DNA of 64,000 bases from Cognatishimia sp. SS12 (lineage in GTDB: Bacteria; Pseudomonadota; Alphaproteobacteria; Rhodobacterales; Rhodobacteraceae): positions 186,001 to 250,000 of the forward strand of contig NZ_JAQNCZ010000001.1 of NCBI RefSeq assembly GCF_028369055.1, read 5' to 3'. This document shows positions 9,309-18,974 of this stretch, piece by piece. Under the pieces are notes generated by a model. It worked only from the letters and a program-made list of their open reading frames with translations, was not told the origin of the DNA and made no database searches. Within the stretch, counting starts at the first letter, position 1; every line of letters begins with the position of its first letter. Both the position numbers and the translations under genes were made by a program.

Positions 9309-9401
9309 AACGGCCGGGCCGCCCGAACGGGCTGCATCAGCTTTGCCGCGCAAGGGTATGAAATATATATGAATGCATGGATTTCACATCAAAGTGTGAA
9401 A

Positions 9402-9488
9402 TGGTGCGGTCGAGAAGACTCGAACTTCCACTCCGGTTAAAGAACAACGACCTCAACGTTGCGCGTCTACCAATTCCGCCACGACCGC
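9402..9488 (-). tRNA. tRNA-Leu (anticodon GAG)
   Basis: On the minus strand an 87-base class II tRNA can be folded: acceptor GCGGTCG/CGACCGC with discriminator A and an encoded CCA (9402-9404), D-arm GGCGGAATTGGTAGACGC, anticodon stem CAACG/CGTTG enclosing the loop TTGAGGT (anticodon GAG, leucine), a long variable arm, and the T-arm GTTCGAGTC. A short inverted repeat (9381-9402, ATTTCACA/TGTGAAAT) lies just after the 3' end and may help termination. Confidence 0.96.
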
Positions 9489-9694
9489 ACATGACTGGTG
9501 TGGGGGTCTATAACGGCTCGCAAAATGGATGTGAAGCGCAAAAAAACACCTTGGCGGGAAAATAATGTGCCGGCGGTCAGGACGCTGGCGCGGTTGACAT
9601 TGCGGGGGGCGGACATCATTGCTGCCAATTGCATCACTTGGCGGGCGCATCACCTGATTGGCGCATAAGGAGGCCGGGGCATCCCGGATCGATC

Positions 9695-10342
9695 ATGGTA
9701 GACTGGATCATCAGCGACGGGCTGACCGATTATGACGACGCGGTGACTTTTATGGAGGCGCGGGCTGAGGCCATTCGCGCCGGGACCGCCCAAGAATGCG
9801 TCTGGCTGGTCGAGCATCCGCCGCTCTATACCGCGGGGACCTCTGCCAAACCTGCGGATCTGACGGACCCGGATCGCTTTCCCGTCTACCAAAGCAAACG
9901 CGGCGGTCAGTATACTTATCATGGGCCCGGGCAACGGGTGGCCTATGTGATGCTGGATGTGGGCGCGCGCGGCAAGGATGTGCGCGCTTTTGTCCATCAG
10001 TTGGAATCCTGGGTGATCGCAACGCTAGAGCGGTTTAACGTCAAGGGGGAAATCCGCGAGGGGCGGGTGGGCGTCTGGGTCACGCGACCTGACAAACCAT
10101 TGACCGTGACCGGCGCGGTGGCCGAGGACAAAGTGGCCGCCATTGGCATCCGCCTGCGCAAATGGGTTTCGTTCCACGGGGTATCGATCAATGTGGAACC
10201 AGACCTGAGTCATTTCACCGGCATTGTGCCCTGCGGCATCACCGAGCATGGCGTGACCTCGCTTGTCGATCTTGGTCTGCCGGTCACGATGGATGACGTG
10301 GATGTTGCGCTAAAAGCCGCGTTTGAGGACACTTTCGGCTAG
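9695..10342 (+). CDS. lipB: octanoyl-[ACP]:protein N-octanoyltransferase (LipB)
   Basis: A 215-residue transferase that moves octanoate from acyl carrier protein to the lipoyl domains of 2-oxoacid dehydrogenases and GcvH, the first step of lipoate synthesis. The signature [12 protein letters not shown], the acyl-enzyme cysteine in GIVPCGI, and the partner lysine in [12 protein letters not shown] are all present. The ATG at 9695 gives the expected family N-terminus ([16 protein letters not shown]); AAGGAGG lies 21 bases upstream, unusually far, but no nearer in-frame start exists. It stands alone between the tRNA and a cytochrome gene. Confidence 0.95.
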   Translation: MVDWIISDGLTDYDDAVTFMEARAEAIRAGTAQECVWLVEHPPLYTAGTSAKPADLTDPDRFPVYQSKRGGQYTYHGPGQRVAYVMLDVGARGKDVRAFVHQLESWVIATLERFNVKGEIREGRVGVWVTRPDKPLTVTGAVAEDKVAAIGIRLRKWVSFHGVSINVEPDLSHFTGIVPCGITEHGVTSLVDLGLPVTMDDVDVALKAAFEDTFG

Positions 10343-10432
10343 CGACCGCCCACGGCTTTTTGACGCATTGCGTTTGGCGCGCGCAGGGACGATGTTGTCG
10401 CTGAACGCGCATTTCAAACGCATGAGGCACTC

Positions 10433-10894
10433 ATGAAAATCATAGCACTGGCTGCATTGGCGGTTTCGGTTGTCGCCAGCCCTCTCTGGGCAGAGGGTGA
10501 CATCGACGCAGGCAAAAAGGCCTTTGGCAAATGCAAATCCTGCCACTCGGTAATTGCACCGGATGGTGCCGTCTTGGAAAAAGGCGGCAAAACCGGGCCG
10601 AACCTCTTTGCGGTCGTGGGCAGCCCTGCGGCAAGCAAGGATTTCAAATATTCCAAAACCCTCAAGGCCGCAGCCGAAGCCGGGTTGATCTGGGACGAAG
10701 CCGCGCTGGCGGCCTATGTGGCGGATCCGCGCGGCTATCTCAAAGAGCTGGGCACAGACGGCAAGACCAAGATGACTTTTAAGCTGAAGAAAGGCGGCGC
10801 TGATGTCGCGGCTTTCCTGGCATCGCTGGCGCCCGCCCCAGAGGTCGAAGTTGAGGTCGAGGCAGACGGCGCGGCAGAGGCCACCACCGACTGA
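10433..10894 (+). CDS. periplasmic class I c-type cytochrome
   Basis: A 153-residue exported monohaem cytochrome c. Residues 1-20 form a signal peptide ending near PLWAEG; the haem site CKSCH follows at about residues 34-38, and a methionine in TKMTFKLKKG near residue 113 is the likely sixth ligand. The fold resembles cytochrome c2/c550-type electron carriers (GPNLFAVVGSPA is typical). The C-terminus is an acidic Val/Glu/Ala tail (VEVEVEADG), unusual for the family. It may carry electrons to the oxidase encoded at 15 kb or to another respiratory complex. Confidence 0.9.
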   Translation: MKIIALAALAVSVVASPLWAEGDIDAGKKAFGKCKSCHSVIAPDGAVLEKGGKTGPNLFAVVGSPAASKDFKYSKTLKAAAEAGLIWDEAALAAYVADPRGYLKELGTDGKTKMTFKLKKGGADVAAFLASLAPAPEVEVEVEADGAAEATTD

Positions 10895-10919
10895 GCTGTC
10901 TTGATATTTGGAACAAAAA

Positions 10920-10950
10920 AAGGACGCGGCCTGTTCAGGCTGCGTCCTTT
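10920..10950. terminator. bidirectional rho-independent terminator
   Basis: A 14-base-pair stem (AAGGACGCGGCCTG with CAGGCTGCGTCCTT, one G-U pair) around a two-base loop, with an A run before and T-rich sequence after. It sits between the convergent cytochrome and phosphate-permease genes and can stop both. Confidence 0.85.
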
Positions 10951-10970
10951 GTGTTTGGGATGGACCTCAT

Positions 10971-12455
10971 TTAGGTCAGCGTGTTCAGCAGCATAAAGAT
11001 GATGCCTGACAGCAGCGCAGCGGCGGGCACGGTGATGACCCAAGCCGCGGCAATGGTCATGAAATGCGAGCGACGCACCAATTTGCGGCGGCGGCGTTCT
11101 TCGCGCGAAAATTGCTGGCGGTCTGGCAATGCCCGCCGCGCCTGTTTGATGCGGCGCTCTGTGTACCATTCGCGGAAAAAGCCGACACCAAAGACCCCGC
11201 CAACCGCGATATGAGTTGAGCTGACAGGCAAGCCCAGCCAACTGGCGATAATCACGGTGATCGCGGCCGACAGCGCGACGCAGTAGGCGCGCATTGGGTT
11301 CAGTTTGGTGATCTGGTTGCCGACCATGCGGATCAGCTTTGGCCCAAACAAGAACAGACCAAAGGAAATACCAAAGGCACCAATCAACATCACCCAGAGC
11401 GGGATGCTGACCGCCGCGAGGAAATCGCCTGTGCCCGACGCTTGCACAATCGCGGCCAGCGGGCCAACCGCATTGGCCACGTCATTTGCGCCATGGGCAA
11501 AGCTCAGCAGTGCGGCAGAGACCACAAGCGGCACGCCAAACAGCACTTTTAGCGATTTGTTACGGTTCTCCAGCCCCTCAGATTGCCGTTTGATCACCGG
11601 AATGGTCAGCGCCCAGACGGCGACGGCAGCGGCAGCGCCGATCAGCAGCGCGGTCTGCAGGTCGATCTTGACGATTTTTTTCAGGCCTTTGATGGCCAGA
11701 TAGGAGGCAAACGCCCCTGCCATGATGCCTACAAGCACCGGCACCCATTTGCGCGCCGCGGCGATTTTGTCGTCTTGGTAAACAATGCGCGCCTTGATGA
11801 ACCAAAGAAACCCGGCCGCGATCAGACCGCCAAGCACGGGTGAAATCACCCAGCTGGCGGCAATCGTACCCATTGTGCCCCAGCTCACGGCACCAAAGCC
11901 TGCCGCGGCAATGCCTGCGCCCATCACGCCGCCCACAACCGAATGGGTGGTAGAGACCGGCGCGCCGACCCATGTGGCAAGGTTGACCCAGAGCGCCGCC
12001 GCCAAAAGCGCGGCCATCATGGCCCAGATAAAGGTGGCCGTGTCGCCCAATGCCGTTGGGTCGATGATTCCTTTGGCAATGGTTTTGACAACGTCCCCGC
12101 CGGCCAGCAACGCGCCTGCGCTTTCAAAGATGGCGGCGATGGCAATGGCCCCAGCCATGCTGAGTGCGCCAGCGCCCACAGCCGGGCCCATGTTGTTGGC
12201 CACGTCATTGGCCCCGATGTTGAGCGCCATATAGGCCCCAAAGGCGGCGGCGATGACAACGATAAAGCCGTTGCTTGTCTGGCCAAAGAACAGTGCAGCC
12301 ACCAAAGCGGCCAGCGCGATGAACACCAAGGCAATGCCGCCGCCAATGATCGGGCGCGCGGCGAAGGATGTCGCTTGCTCTAGGCTGGACAGACGCCCAA
12401 GGTCACGGTCCAGCGTTTCAAGGTGACGAACGTCCTGATTGGAATGGTCTGACAT
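10971..12455 (-). CDS. inorganic phosphate transporter, PiT family
   Basis: A 494-residue inner-membrane permease that couples phosphate uptake (as metal-phosphate) to protons or sodium. The PiT signature occurs twice, once in each half, as NIGANDVANNMGPA and AHGANDVANAVGPLA, reflecting the internal duplication of the family; about ten or more hydrophobic segments are present. The N-terminal 40 residues are polar. A methionine at 12455 (MSDHSNQDV) is preferred because it matches the usual start of related proteins; an in-frame ATG at 12482 would add nine residues. No PhoU-like gene is adjacent. Confidence 0.92.
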   Translation of the reverse strand: MSDHSNQDVRHLETLDRDLGRLSSLEQATSFAARPIIGGGIALVFIALAALVAALFFGQTSNGFIVVIAAAFGAYMALNIGANDVANNMGPAVGAGALSMAGAIAIAAIFESAGALLAGGDVVKTIAKGIIDPTALGDTATFIWAMMAALLAAALWVNLATWVGAPVSTTHSVVGGVMGAGIAAAGFGAVSWGTMGTIAASWVISPVLGGLIAAGFLWFIKARIVYQDDKIAAARKWVPVLVGIMAGAFASYLAIKGLKKIVKIDLQTALLIGAAAAVAVWALTIPVIKRQSEGLENRNKSLKVLFGVPLVVSAALLSFAHGANDVANAVGPLAAIVQASGTGDFLAAVSIPLWVMLIGAFGISFGLFLFGPKLIRMVGNQITKLNPMRAYCVALSAAITVIIASWLGLPVSSTHIAVGGVFGVGFFREWYTERRIKQARRALPDRQQFSREERRRRKLVRRSHFMTIAAAWVITVPAAALLSGIIFMLLNTLT

Positions 12456-12577
12456 AGGTAAGGTCCCCAATTGCTTGCGCATCGCTTAGGGGCCTTGCGG
12501 GGCTATTGCAACAGATTTGTAACGGTTTTGTAACGGCCGCACCCTGCGTCATCGGCGAGGGCGTTCAGCGCTTGTTG

Positions 12578-13036
12578 TTAGAATGCGCGCAAAAGCTCTT
12601 TGAGTTCAGGTTCATGCACCAGATTGGCGGCCTCTTCAGGGCTGACCCATTTGCGGTTGCGCTCGTGCGCTTCGGGGAATTCATCGGCCAGCTCTTTGAC
12701 CTTCACCGGGAATACCAGCGTTTCCACCGGCTGCGGCCAGCCCATGGATTTGGTCTTAAAGTAGCGATATTGCCCAAGTGGGTCTTTCTGGGTTTCGCCG
12801 CGGCGTACCCCGGCCTCTTCCCAGGCCTCAACTAGCGCCGCTTCGGCAGAGCCTTTGCCGCGCATCGGCCAGCCTTTGGGGATAATCCAACGCCCAGTGC
12901 CACGGCTGGTCACAACCAGAACTTTGCGCCCCTTGTCGCTGTCACGATAGCACAGCGCCGCAACCTGCAATCGGCGCGGACGTTGAACCATGGGGCGGAT
13001 AAATTCCCCCCAAACCGTTTTAAGTGGCTTAAGCAC
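12578..13036 (-). CDS. Nudix hydrolase, diphosphoinositol/dinucleotide phosphohydrolase-like
   Basis: A 152-residue Nudix-fold protein that would hydrolyse a nucleoside diphosphate linked to another moiety. The Nudix box is readable as GWPMRGKGSAEAALVEAWEE followed by AGV: the catalytic EE pair and glycines are kept, but the canonical first Glu is Lys and the Arg of REx-EE is Val, variants common in the NudT3/DIPP-like subgroup, as is the preceding WIIPKG. The substrate cannot be predicted. The gene is a single unit with its promoter in the 210-base gap before the sulfotransferase. Confidence 0.85.
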   Translation of the reverse strand: MLKPLKTVWGEFIRPMVQRPRRLQVAALCYRDSDKGRKVLVVTSRGTGRWIIPKGWPMRGKGSAEAALVEAWEEAGVRRGETQKDPLGQYRYFKTKSMGWPQPVETLVFPVKVKELADEFPEAHERNRKWVSPEEAANLVHEPELKELLRAF

Positions 13037-13246
13037 TGACGATGCCTCGATGTCTTTTTTTCTCCAGATACCTTATTTTACTAGCGATTAAAAGGGTAGG
13101 GCGGCGGCTGGATTAAAGGACGTTAACCCTGCAGGGCGCTGGCGGGCTTTCTGGGCGATCCGCCGTTGACGCGCAAGGGCGGCGATTTATGCTGAGGTCA
13201 GATCAACGGGCAATTGGCCCGCGATTTCGATTGCAAAGGATCACAA

Positions 13247-14866
13247 ATGCCGCCCGCACTTTCTGCTGACAAACTTATGACCCGCGCCAAACAGGCGACC
13301 AAAGCAGAAGACTGGGTGGAGGCACATGCCAATTATCAGGCGGTACTGGCGCGGTTTCCGGGCAACAAACGTGCGCGACAAGGGCTGGAGGCGCTGCGCC
13401 TTCCTGCGTTGCCCGCGCTGCTGAAGAAGGCCAAAGAAGGGCAAGCCGCGAGCAATTGGAGCCTGGTTGAGCAGCAGCTCGCGACAGCCCATGCCCTGGC
13501 CCCTGACCTTAGCCAGATCGGTGTGGCCTATGCGAGTGCCCTGATCGAAAACAGCAAACCCATCAAGGCGCTCAGCATTACAGATGAGGTTCTGGCGCGC
13601 TTTCCGCAGGAAACGGCAGCCATGATGAGCAAGTCGCTCTGCCTGCATGAATTGGACCGCCCGGCCGAAGCGTCGGCCATCCTGACCGAACTTGATGCTC
13701 TGATGCCGGATGCCGCCCCGGTGCTCAACTTGTTGGGCCTTGTGGCCCGCTCGCAGGGGCGCAAGGACGAAGCAGCGGCGTATTTCCGTCGCGCCATTGC
13801 ATTGCAGCCCAATAATGCCGCGTTTCATCGGCATTTGTCGCTGGTCCTGGATTATAAGAACACCCCGGAAAATGCCGCGCATATCCGCGAGATGAAAGCC
13901 GCGCTGGCCGCAAATGGTGCGGGCAGCGCCGATGCCGCGCCGCTGCATTTTTCGCTGTTCCGGGCGCTTGACAGTCTTGGGGATCACGACAGTGCCTTTG
14001 CGCATCTGGCGCAGGGCAATAAGCTCGTCAAAGACAGCAAAGGCTATGATTTCAAATCAGACGCCGTGGTCGCCGCGGTCAGCAAAACACTTTTTGCGGC
14101 ACCGCTGCCAGCGCCGGACATGGCCGAGGTGCGGCAGGCCAAGCGGCGGCAGATATTTGTGCTGGGGCTGCCGCGCACCGGGACAACTTTGGTGGAGCGC
14201 ACGCTCTCGCGCGCTGCGGGCACGCAGGCCTGCGGCGAGCTGATGATTGTGCATCACGCCGTGACCGCGCTGCTGCATGAGGTGAGCAGCCGCAAGAATT
14301 CGGTCATCACTCAGGCCGATTTTGACGCGCTGCGTCAGGAATTGCTGACCGGGTTTGACGCCATTTCCAACGGCAACCCGGTGATGATCGACAAGATGCC
14401 GCTGAATTTCCGCTGGCTTGGCTATATTTGCACCGCGCTGCCCGAGGCGCAGATTGTGCATATCAACCGCGATCCAATGGCCGTGGCCTGGTCGCTCTAC
14501 AAGCATCTGTTCTCGCGCGACGGCAACCGTTTTATCTATGACATTGCTGATATCGCCCGCTTTATGGTGCTGCATCGCGACCTGATGGACCATTGGCGCA
14601 AAGTCTGCCCGGGGCGTATCCATGATGTGAATTACGCCGATCTGGTGGCCGATCAGCGCAGCACCACTGAGGCGCTGGCCACCGCCACCGGCCTAGAATG
14701 GACCGAAGACTGGCTGAGCCCGGAGAAAGCCACCAACCACGTGCGCACCGCAAGTGTGATCCAGGTGCAAAAGCCGGTGTATTCCGGCAGTGACCAGGCC
14801 TGGCGCGCGTATGAAAGCCACCTTGGCCCCTTGCGCGATGCGCTGACGCAGGCTGGAATTCTGTAA
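13247..14866 (+). CDS. TPR-repeat sulfotransferase
   Basis: A 539-residue protein with tetratricopeptide repeats in residues about 10-270 and a PAPS-dependent sulfotransferase domain in about 295-530. The 5'-phosphosulfate loop is visible as LGLPRTGTTLVERT near residue 303, and HINRDPMAVAWSLYKHLF matches the 3'-phosphate-binding segment. Start 13247 is preferred over a TTG at 13214 because AAAGGATC lies just upstream. Related alphaproteobacterial proteins modify polysaccharide, lipid or peptide substrates with sulfate; the acceptor here is unknown. It stands alone, followed by a terminator at 14985. Confidence 0.88.
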   Translation: MPPALSADKLMTRAKQATKAEDWVEAHANYQAVLARFPGNKRARQGLEALRLPALPALLKKAKEGQAASNWSLVEQQLATAHALAPDLSQIGVAYASALIENSKPIKALSITDEVLARFPQETAAMMSKSLCLHELDRPAEASAILTELDALMPDAAPVLNLLGLVARSQGRKDEAAAYFRRAIALQPNNAAFHRHLSLVLDYKNTPENAAHIREMKAALAANGAGSADAAPLHFSLFRALDSLGDHDSAFAHLAQGNKLVKDSKGYDFKSDAVVAAVSKTLFAAPLPAPDMAEVRQAKRRQIFVLGLPRTGTTLVERTLSRAAGTQACGELMIVHHAVTALLHEVSSRKNSVITQADFDALRQELLTGFDAISNGNPVMIDKMPLNFRWLGYICTALPEAQIVHINRDPMAVAWSLYKHLFSRDGNRFIYDIADIARFMVLHRDLMDHWRKVCPGRIHDVNYADLVADQRSTTEALATATGLEWTEDWLSPEKATNHVRTASVIQVQKPVYSGSDQAWRAYESHLGPLRDALTQAGIL

Positions 14867-14984
14867 ATCCCGAATTCCGTGCAAGTCAAAGTGTCGCGCT
14901 TTGCACGTTGCGCTTACGTCCTTTAGGGCGAATTCGCGGCCATTTGGTTCGTGAACGCCCGGATTTTACCCCCAGAAGTCCCCC

Positions 14985-15009
14985 AATGCCGCCTCACGCG
15001 GCATTTTTT
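14985..15009 (+). terminator. rho-independent terminator
   Basis: AATGCCGC and GCGGCATT form an eight-base-pair stem with a five-base loop, followed by six T in total. It separates the sulfotransferase from ctaD. Confidence 0.8.
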
Positions 15010-15010
15010 C

Positions 15011-15024
15011 TTGATCTGCGTCAA
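15011..15024. promoter_or_regulatory. FNR/FnrL-like binding box upstream of ctaD
   Basis: TTGATCTGCGTCAA matches the FNR/FnrL consensus TTGAT-N4-ATCAA in nine of ten fixed positions and is a TTGA-N6-TCAA dyad. It lies 101 bases before the ctaD start, directly after the terminator of the preceding gene, where a promoter is expected. Oxygen-responsive control of an aa3 oxidase by FnrL is known in the order. Confidence 0.55.
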
Positions 15025-15125
15025 AGACGGTCATTGCCGCGCCTCACGTTGCACTCTAAAACGTGCAGGAATCCGCGCGTGAGGTGACTCCCGCGCCAAT
15101 CATGCACTTCAACAGGAGGCGACGC

Positions 15126-16805
15126 ATGGCAGACGCAGCCATTCACGGCCACGAGCACGAGGACAACCGAGGGTTCTTTACCCGCTGGTTCATGTCCACG
15201 AACCACAAAGACATCGGTCTTCTTTATCTTATTGTATCCGCAGTTGTCGGCCTGATCGCCGTCGCGCTGACTGTTGGTATGCGTCTGGAGCTCATGGAGC
15301 CGGGCGTACAATATATGTGCCAAGAGGGCAGCCGCTTCCTGTCGCTTGGGGCCACCACCGAAGGCTGTACGCCAAACGGGCACCTCTGGAACGTCTTTAT
15401 CACCTATCACGGTGTGCTGATGATGTTCTTTGTTGTCATTCCGGCGCTCTTCGGGGGCTTTGGCAACTTCTTTATGCCGCTGCAAATCGGCGCGCCGGAC
15501 ATGGCCTTCCCGCGTCTGAACAACCTGAGCTTCTGGCTGTATGTCTGCGGGACCTCGCTGGGTGTTGCGTCGATGTTTGCACCGGGCGGCAACGGTCAGC
15601 TTGGCTCCGGCGTTGGCTGGGTTCTCTACCCGCCGCTCTCCACCACCGAAGCGGGTATGTCGATGGATCTGGCGATCTTCGCGGTGCACGTGTCTGGTGC
15701 GTCGTCGATCCTGGGTGCGATCAACATCATCACCACATTCCTGAACATGCGTGCCCCTGGCATGACCCTGTTCAAAGTGCCGCTGTTTTCCTGGTCGATC
15801 TTTGTCACCGGCTGGCTGATCCTGCTGGCGCTGCCTGTTCTGGCGGGCGCGATCACCATGTTGCTGACAGATCGTAACTTTGGCACAACCTTCTTTGATC
15901 CAGCTGGCGGCGGCGACCCGGTGCTTTATCAACACATCCTGTGGTTCTTTGGCCACCCGGAAGTGTACATCGTGATCCTGCCGGGCTTTGGTATCATCAG
16001 CCACGTGATTGCGACCTTCGCGCGCAAGCCGGTCTTTGGCTACCTGCCAATGGTCTGGGCGATCATCGCAATCGGCGCGCTGGGCTTTGTTGTCTGGGCG
16101 CACCACATGTACACCGTTGGCATGAGCCTCAGCCAGCAGTCCTACTTCATGATGGCGACCATGGTGATCGCGGTGCCGACCGGGGTTAAGATCTTCTCGT
16201 GGATCGCGACCATGTGGGGCGGCTCGATCGAGTTTAAGGCACCGATGCTCTTTGCCTTCGGCTTCCTGATCCTCTTTACCATGGGCGGCGTGACCGGCAT
16301 CGTTCTGTCGCAAGCCTCTGTGGACCGCGCTTATCACGACACCTACTACGTTGTGGCGCACTTCCATTATGTGATGAGCTTGGGTGCGGTCTTTGCGATC
16401 TTCGCGGGCGTCTATTTCTACTTTGGTAAGATGACCGGCCGTCACTACCCTGAGATGGCAGCAAAGATCCACTTCTGGCTGTTCTTCATCGGCGCGAACC
16501 TGACCTTCTTCCCACAGCACTTCTTGGGTCGTCAGGGCATGCCACGCCGCTACATCGACTATCCGGAAGCCTTCGCTTACTGGAACAAGATCAGCTCTTA
16601 CGGTGCGTTCCTGTCCTTTGCGTCCTTCCTGTTCTTCTTCGGCATCGTGTTCTACGCGCTGTTCAAGGGCAAGAAAGTGACCGAGAACAACTATTGGAAC
16701 GAATATGCCGACACGTTGGAATGGACCCTGCCATGCCCACCGCCAGAGCATACTTTCGAAATCCTGCCCAAGCAGGAAGACTGGGACAAAGGCCACGCGC
16801 ACTAA
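15126..16805 (+). CDS. ctaD: cytochrome c oxidase subunit I, aa3 type
   Basis: A 559-residue, roughly 12-helix inner-membrane catalytic subunit of complex IV, reducing oxygen to water. Haem a ligands are the His in TYHGVL (residue 95) and in VAHFHYVMS; the haem a3 ligand is in the same HFH motif; CuB ligands are HPEVY (with the cross-linked Tyr) and AHHMYT. The D-channel Asp is at residue 125 ([12 protein letters not shown]) and the K-channel Lys in TGVKIFSW. Start 15126 follows AGGAGG and gives the usual N-terminus; a GTG at 15063 would only add an unrelated leader. Subunits II and III are not in the window, so ctaD stands apart from them. Confidence 0.98.
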   Translation: MADAAIHGHEHEDNRGFFTRWFMSTNHKDIGLLYLIVSAVVGLIAVALTVGMRLELMEPGVQYMCQEGSRFLSLGATTEGCTPNGHLWNVFITYHGVLMMFFVVIPALFGGFGNFFMPLQIGAPDMAFPRLNNLSFWLYVCGTSLGVASMFAPGGNGQLGSGVGWVLYPPLSTTEAGMSMDLAIFAVHVSGASSILGAINIITTFLNMRAPGMTLFKVPLFSWSIFVTGWLILLALPVLAGAITMLLTDRNFGTTFFDPAGGGDPVLYQHILWFFGHPEVYIVILPGFGIISHVIATFARKPVFGYLPMVWAIIAIGALGFVVWAHHMYTVGMSLSQQSYFMMATMVIAVPTGVKIFSWIATMWGGSIEFKAPMLFAFGFLILFTMGGVTGIVLSQASVDRAYHDTYYVVAHFHYVMSLGAVFAIFAGVYFYFGKMTGRHYPEMAAKIHFWLFFIGANLTFFPQHFLGRQGMPRRYIDYPEAFAYWNKISSYGAFLSFASFLFFFGIVFYALFKGKKVTENNYWNEYADTLEWTLPCPPPEHTFEILPKQEDWDKGHAH

Positions 16806-16830
16806 TCCCGATCTGATGGATCACCAAAGA

Positions 16831-16862
16831 GGCCCCGGATCAAAGGATCCGGGGCCTTTTTT
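16831..16862 (+). terminator. rho-independent terminator of ctaD
   Basis: GGCCCCGGATC and GATCCGGGGCC form an 11-base-pair perfect stem on a short loop, followed by TTTTTTATTTTT. Confidence 0.92.
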
Positions 16863-16948
16863 ATTTTTGCAGAGGCGCAGAGGCACCACAGCCCGCTGGT
16901 TCTTCCAAAGAAATGCGGCCCTGTGCGCGCCATCCAGAAAAGGTCACG

Positions 16949-17443
16949 ATGCCCTATCATTGGAACACAGATGCGCATGACCCCGTGGTGTTGACCCTCA
17001 CGGCGCACCGCTCATTGCCACCGCGCGGTTTCGCGGCGGTGATCCTGGGGGCGTCGGCGATGATCGCATTGCCGCTGCTGGGCTTGCTGGGCACCAGCCA
17101 CCTTTGGCGCATGCTGCCGTTTCTTGCGCTGGCCATTGTAGCGCTATGGGTGGCGCTGCGCCGGTCCTACCGCGATGGCACCGAACGCGAGCGGCTGGAG
17201 CGTCATGGCGATGTGCTGACGCTGACGCATATGCCCGTCAGGGGGGCGTCCAAACGCTGGGAGTGCAATATCTATTGGGCCCGCGCCGAGATGCACGCCA
17301 CGGGCGGTCCTGTACCGCAGTATATCACCCTGTCGGGCGGCGCGCGCACCGTAGAGATCGGACGGTTTTTGTCCGAAGAAGAGCGCGTTGCGCTGTTTAA
17401 AGAGCTGTCCGGCTATTTGGCGCGGCCCGGAACGCCCGGTTGA
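16949..17443 (+). CDS. DUF2244 domain membrane protein
   Basis: A 164-residue protein with two predicted transmembrane helices at about 28-52 and 55-72 flanked by cytoplasmic segments, matching the DUF2244 family (integral membrane protein, roughly 160 residues, frequent in alphaproteobacteria). Motifs seen are LTAHRSLPPRGF before the helices and IGRFLSEEER near the C-terminus. Function is not established. Start 16949 follows AAAAGG; an upstream start at 16913 lacks this and falls nearer the ctaD terminator. It lies just downstream of ctaD but beyond its terminator, so it should have its own promoter. Confidence 0.82.
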   Translation: MPYHWNTDAHDPVVLTLTAHRSLPPRGFAAVILGASAMIALPLLGLLGTSHLWRMLPFLALAIVALWVALRRSYRDGTERERLERHGDVLTLTHMPVRGASKRWECNIYWARAEMHATGGPVPQYITLSGGARTVEIGRFLSEEERVALFKELSGYLARPGTPG

Positions 17444-17628
17444 ACCGCCGCGAAGCGCTTGATTCGACCCCTCTGGTCTCATTTACCGCGAGTTACGCAA
17501 GACGATCGGTGGTGTTCAGCTCTGAAATTGCACAAAAAATTGGCAATTCAGCCGCGTTCACAACACTGTGACCACCTCATGCTGCGGTGCGGCGTCAGCT
17601 TTGTCGCCCGAAATTCGCAGTGTTGAGC

Positions 17629-17659
17629 AAAAAAAACGACGCTCAGGCGCGTCGTTTTT
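17629..17659 (-). terminator. rho-independent terminator of mrp
   Basis: ACGACGC and GCGTCGT form a stem with a six-base loop; read on the minus strand it is followed by eight T. It lies just beyond the mrp stop and may also work in the plus direction (five T). Confidence 0.8.
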
Positions 17660-17692
17660 CGGGTGGATTTCAGGAACGCGGGGCAGGGGGGA

Positions 17693-18751
17693 TCAGACGA
17701 TCCCGCCTTTGATCAGACCGGTGGCAATGCGGGCATAAGCCTCGGCCATCGGGCCGTCGCCGGCGGCGATGGGCGTGCCGGAATCTCCGGCGAGCCGGGT
17801 CTCAAGATCAATGGGCAAGGCGCCCAAAAGCGGTACGCCCAGTTTCTCGGCTTCGGCGGCGACACCGCCATGACCAAAGATATGTTCTTCGTGTCCGCAC
17901 TTGCTGCAGACATGTGTGGACATGTTTTCGATCATGCCCAGGATCGGCGTCTTGAGCGCGCCAAACATGTCGATCGCCTTGCGCGCATCCAGCAGCGCAA
18001 CGTCCTGCGGGGTGCTGACCAGAATGGCCCCGGTAAGATCGGCCTTTTGGCACAGTGTCAGCTGCACATCACCCGTGCCGGGCGGCAGGTCGACAATCAG
18101 CACGTCAAGTTCGCCCCATTCCACCTGGCCCAGCATCTGTTGCAGCGCCCCCATCAACATGGGGCCGCGCCAAACAACCGCCTTGTCGGGATCTAGCATG
18201 AAGCCAATCGACATAAGTGTAACCCCATGAGATTGGAGGGGAATAATGGTTTTTCCGTCGGGGGAAGAGGGGCGTTTCTGGATGCCCATCATACGGGGTT
18301 GCGACGGACCATAAATGTCCGCATCCAAGAGGCCGACCTTGCGGCCTTGTTTGGCCAGCGCGACGGCCAGATTGCTGGAAACGGTGGATTTACCCACGCC
18401 GCCTTTGCCCGAACCGACCGCAATAATGCGTTTCACCCCGGCGATTTTCAGCGGGCCGTCCTGCGGTTTTGGGTGGCCGCCGACCTTCAGGCTTGGCGGG
18501 GCTTTTTCCTCATGCGCGGTCAAGGCGGCGGTCACTTTGCCCACACCCGGAACTTGCCCAACCACCTGTTCACACGCGCGGCGTAGGCCTTCCATCTGGC
18601 GGGCGATGTCGGGGCTGGGGGCCTCAATCACAAAGCGCACCTGATCCCCGTCGATCGTCAGCGCCCGGATCATGTCACGGCTGATCAGATCTCCGCCGCC
18701 GGGCAGCCCCAGGCTGGCCAGCGCTGTTTTGACATCACTTTCAGATACCAT
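17693..18751 (-). CDS. mrp: Mrp/NBP35 family Fe-S cluster carrier ATPase
   Basis: A 352-residue cytoplasmic P-loop ATPase (ApbC/Mrp) that binds and delivers iron-sulfur clusters. Residues 1-80 form the MIP18/DUF59-like domain; the deviant Walker A is VGSGKGGVGKSTVSSNLA, followed by LLDADIYGPSQPRM (switch I), VDLPPGTGD (Walker B region) and the cluster-binding CxxC in HVCSKCGHEE. GGAGAG precedes the ATG. It is divergent from the DUF1127 gene. Its clients cannot be told from context, though respiratory complexes are plausible. Confidence 0.95.
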   Translation of the reverse strand: MVSESDVKTALASLGLPGGGDLISRDMIRALTIDGDQVRFVIEAPSPDIARQMEGLRRACEQVVGQVPGVGKVTAALTAHEEKAPPSLKVGGHPKPQDGPLKIAGVKRIIAVGSGKGGVGKSTVSSNLAVALAKQGRKVGLLDADIYGPSQPRMMGIQKRPSSPDGKTIIPLQSHGVTLMSIGFMLDPDKAVVWRGPMLMGALQQMLGQVEWGELDVLIVDLPPGTGDVQLTLCQKADLTGAILVSTPQDVALLDARKAIDMFGALKTPILGMIENMSTHVCSKCGHEEHIFGHGGVAAEAEKLGVPLLGALPIDLETRLAGDSGTPIAAGDGPMAEAYARIATGLIKGGIV

Positions 18752-18974
18752 TGGTCAGGCTCTCCTCAGCTCGTGCAGGTTTCAGACACACCTAAGCAAT
18801 CCTGCCAGGCAATGAAACCACACAAATGATCCGCCCTGCAAAATTCGCAGAGCGACGTTAGCGCTATTCAATTTCTGCATAGCAGCATTGCAATGGTGGT
18901 CGTTGTGCGACTGCAGCAATTTAATATATCTCTGAGGCAACAGAGACGAAGACGACGAACAGAAAGAGATCACG

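Noticed and set aside
15021..16802. 593-codon minus-strand frame opposite ctaD
   Set aside because: His/Arg/Asp-rich with no hydrophobic pattern, fully antisense to a textbook oxidase gene.
18752..18974. RpoH-type promoter upstream of the DUF1127 gene
   Set aside because: Expected from R. sphaeroides, but I could not find a convincing -35/-10 pair by eye, so no site is reported.
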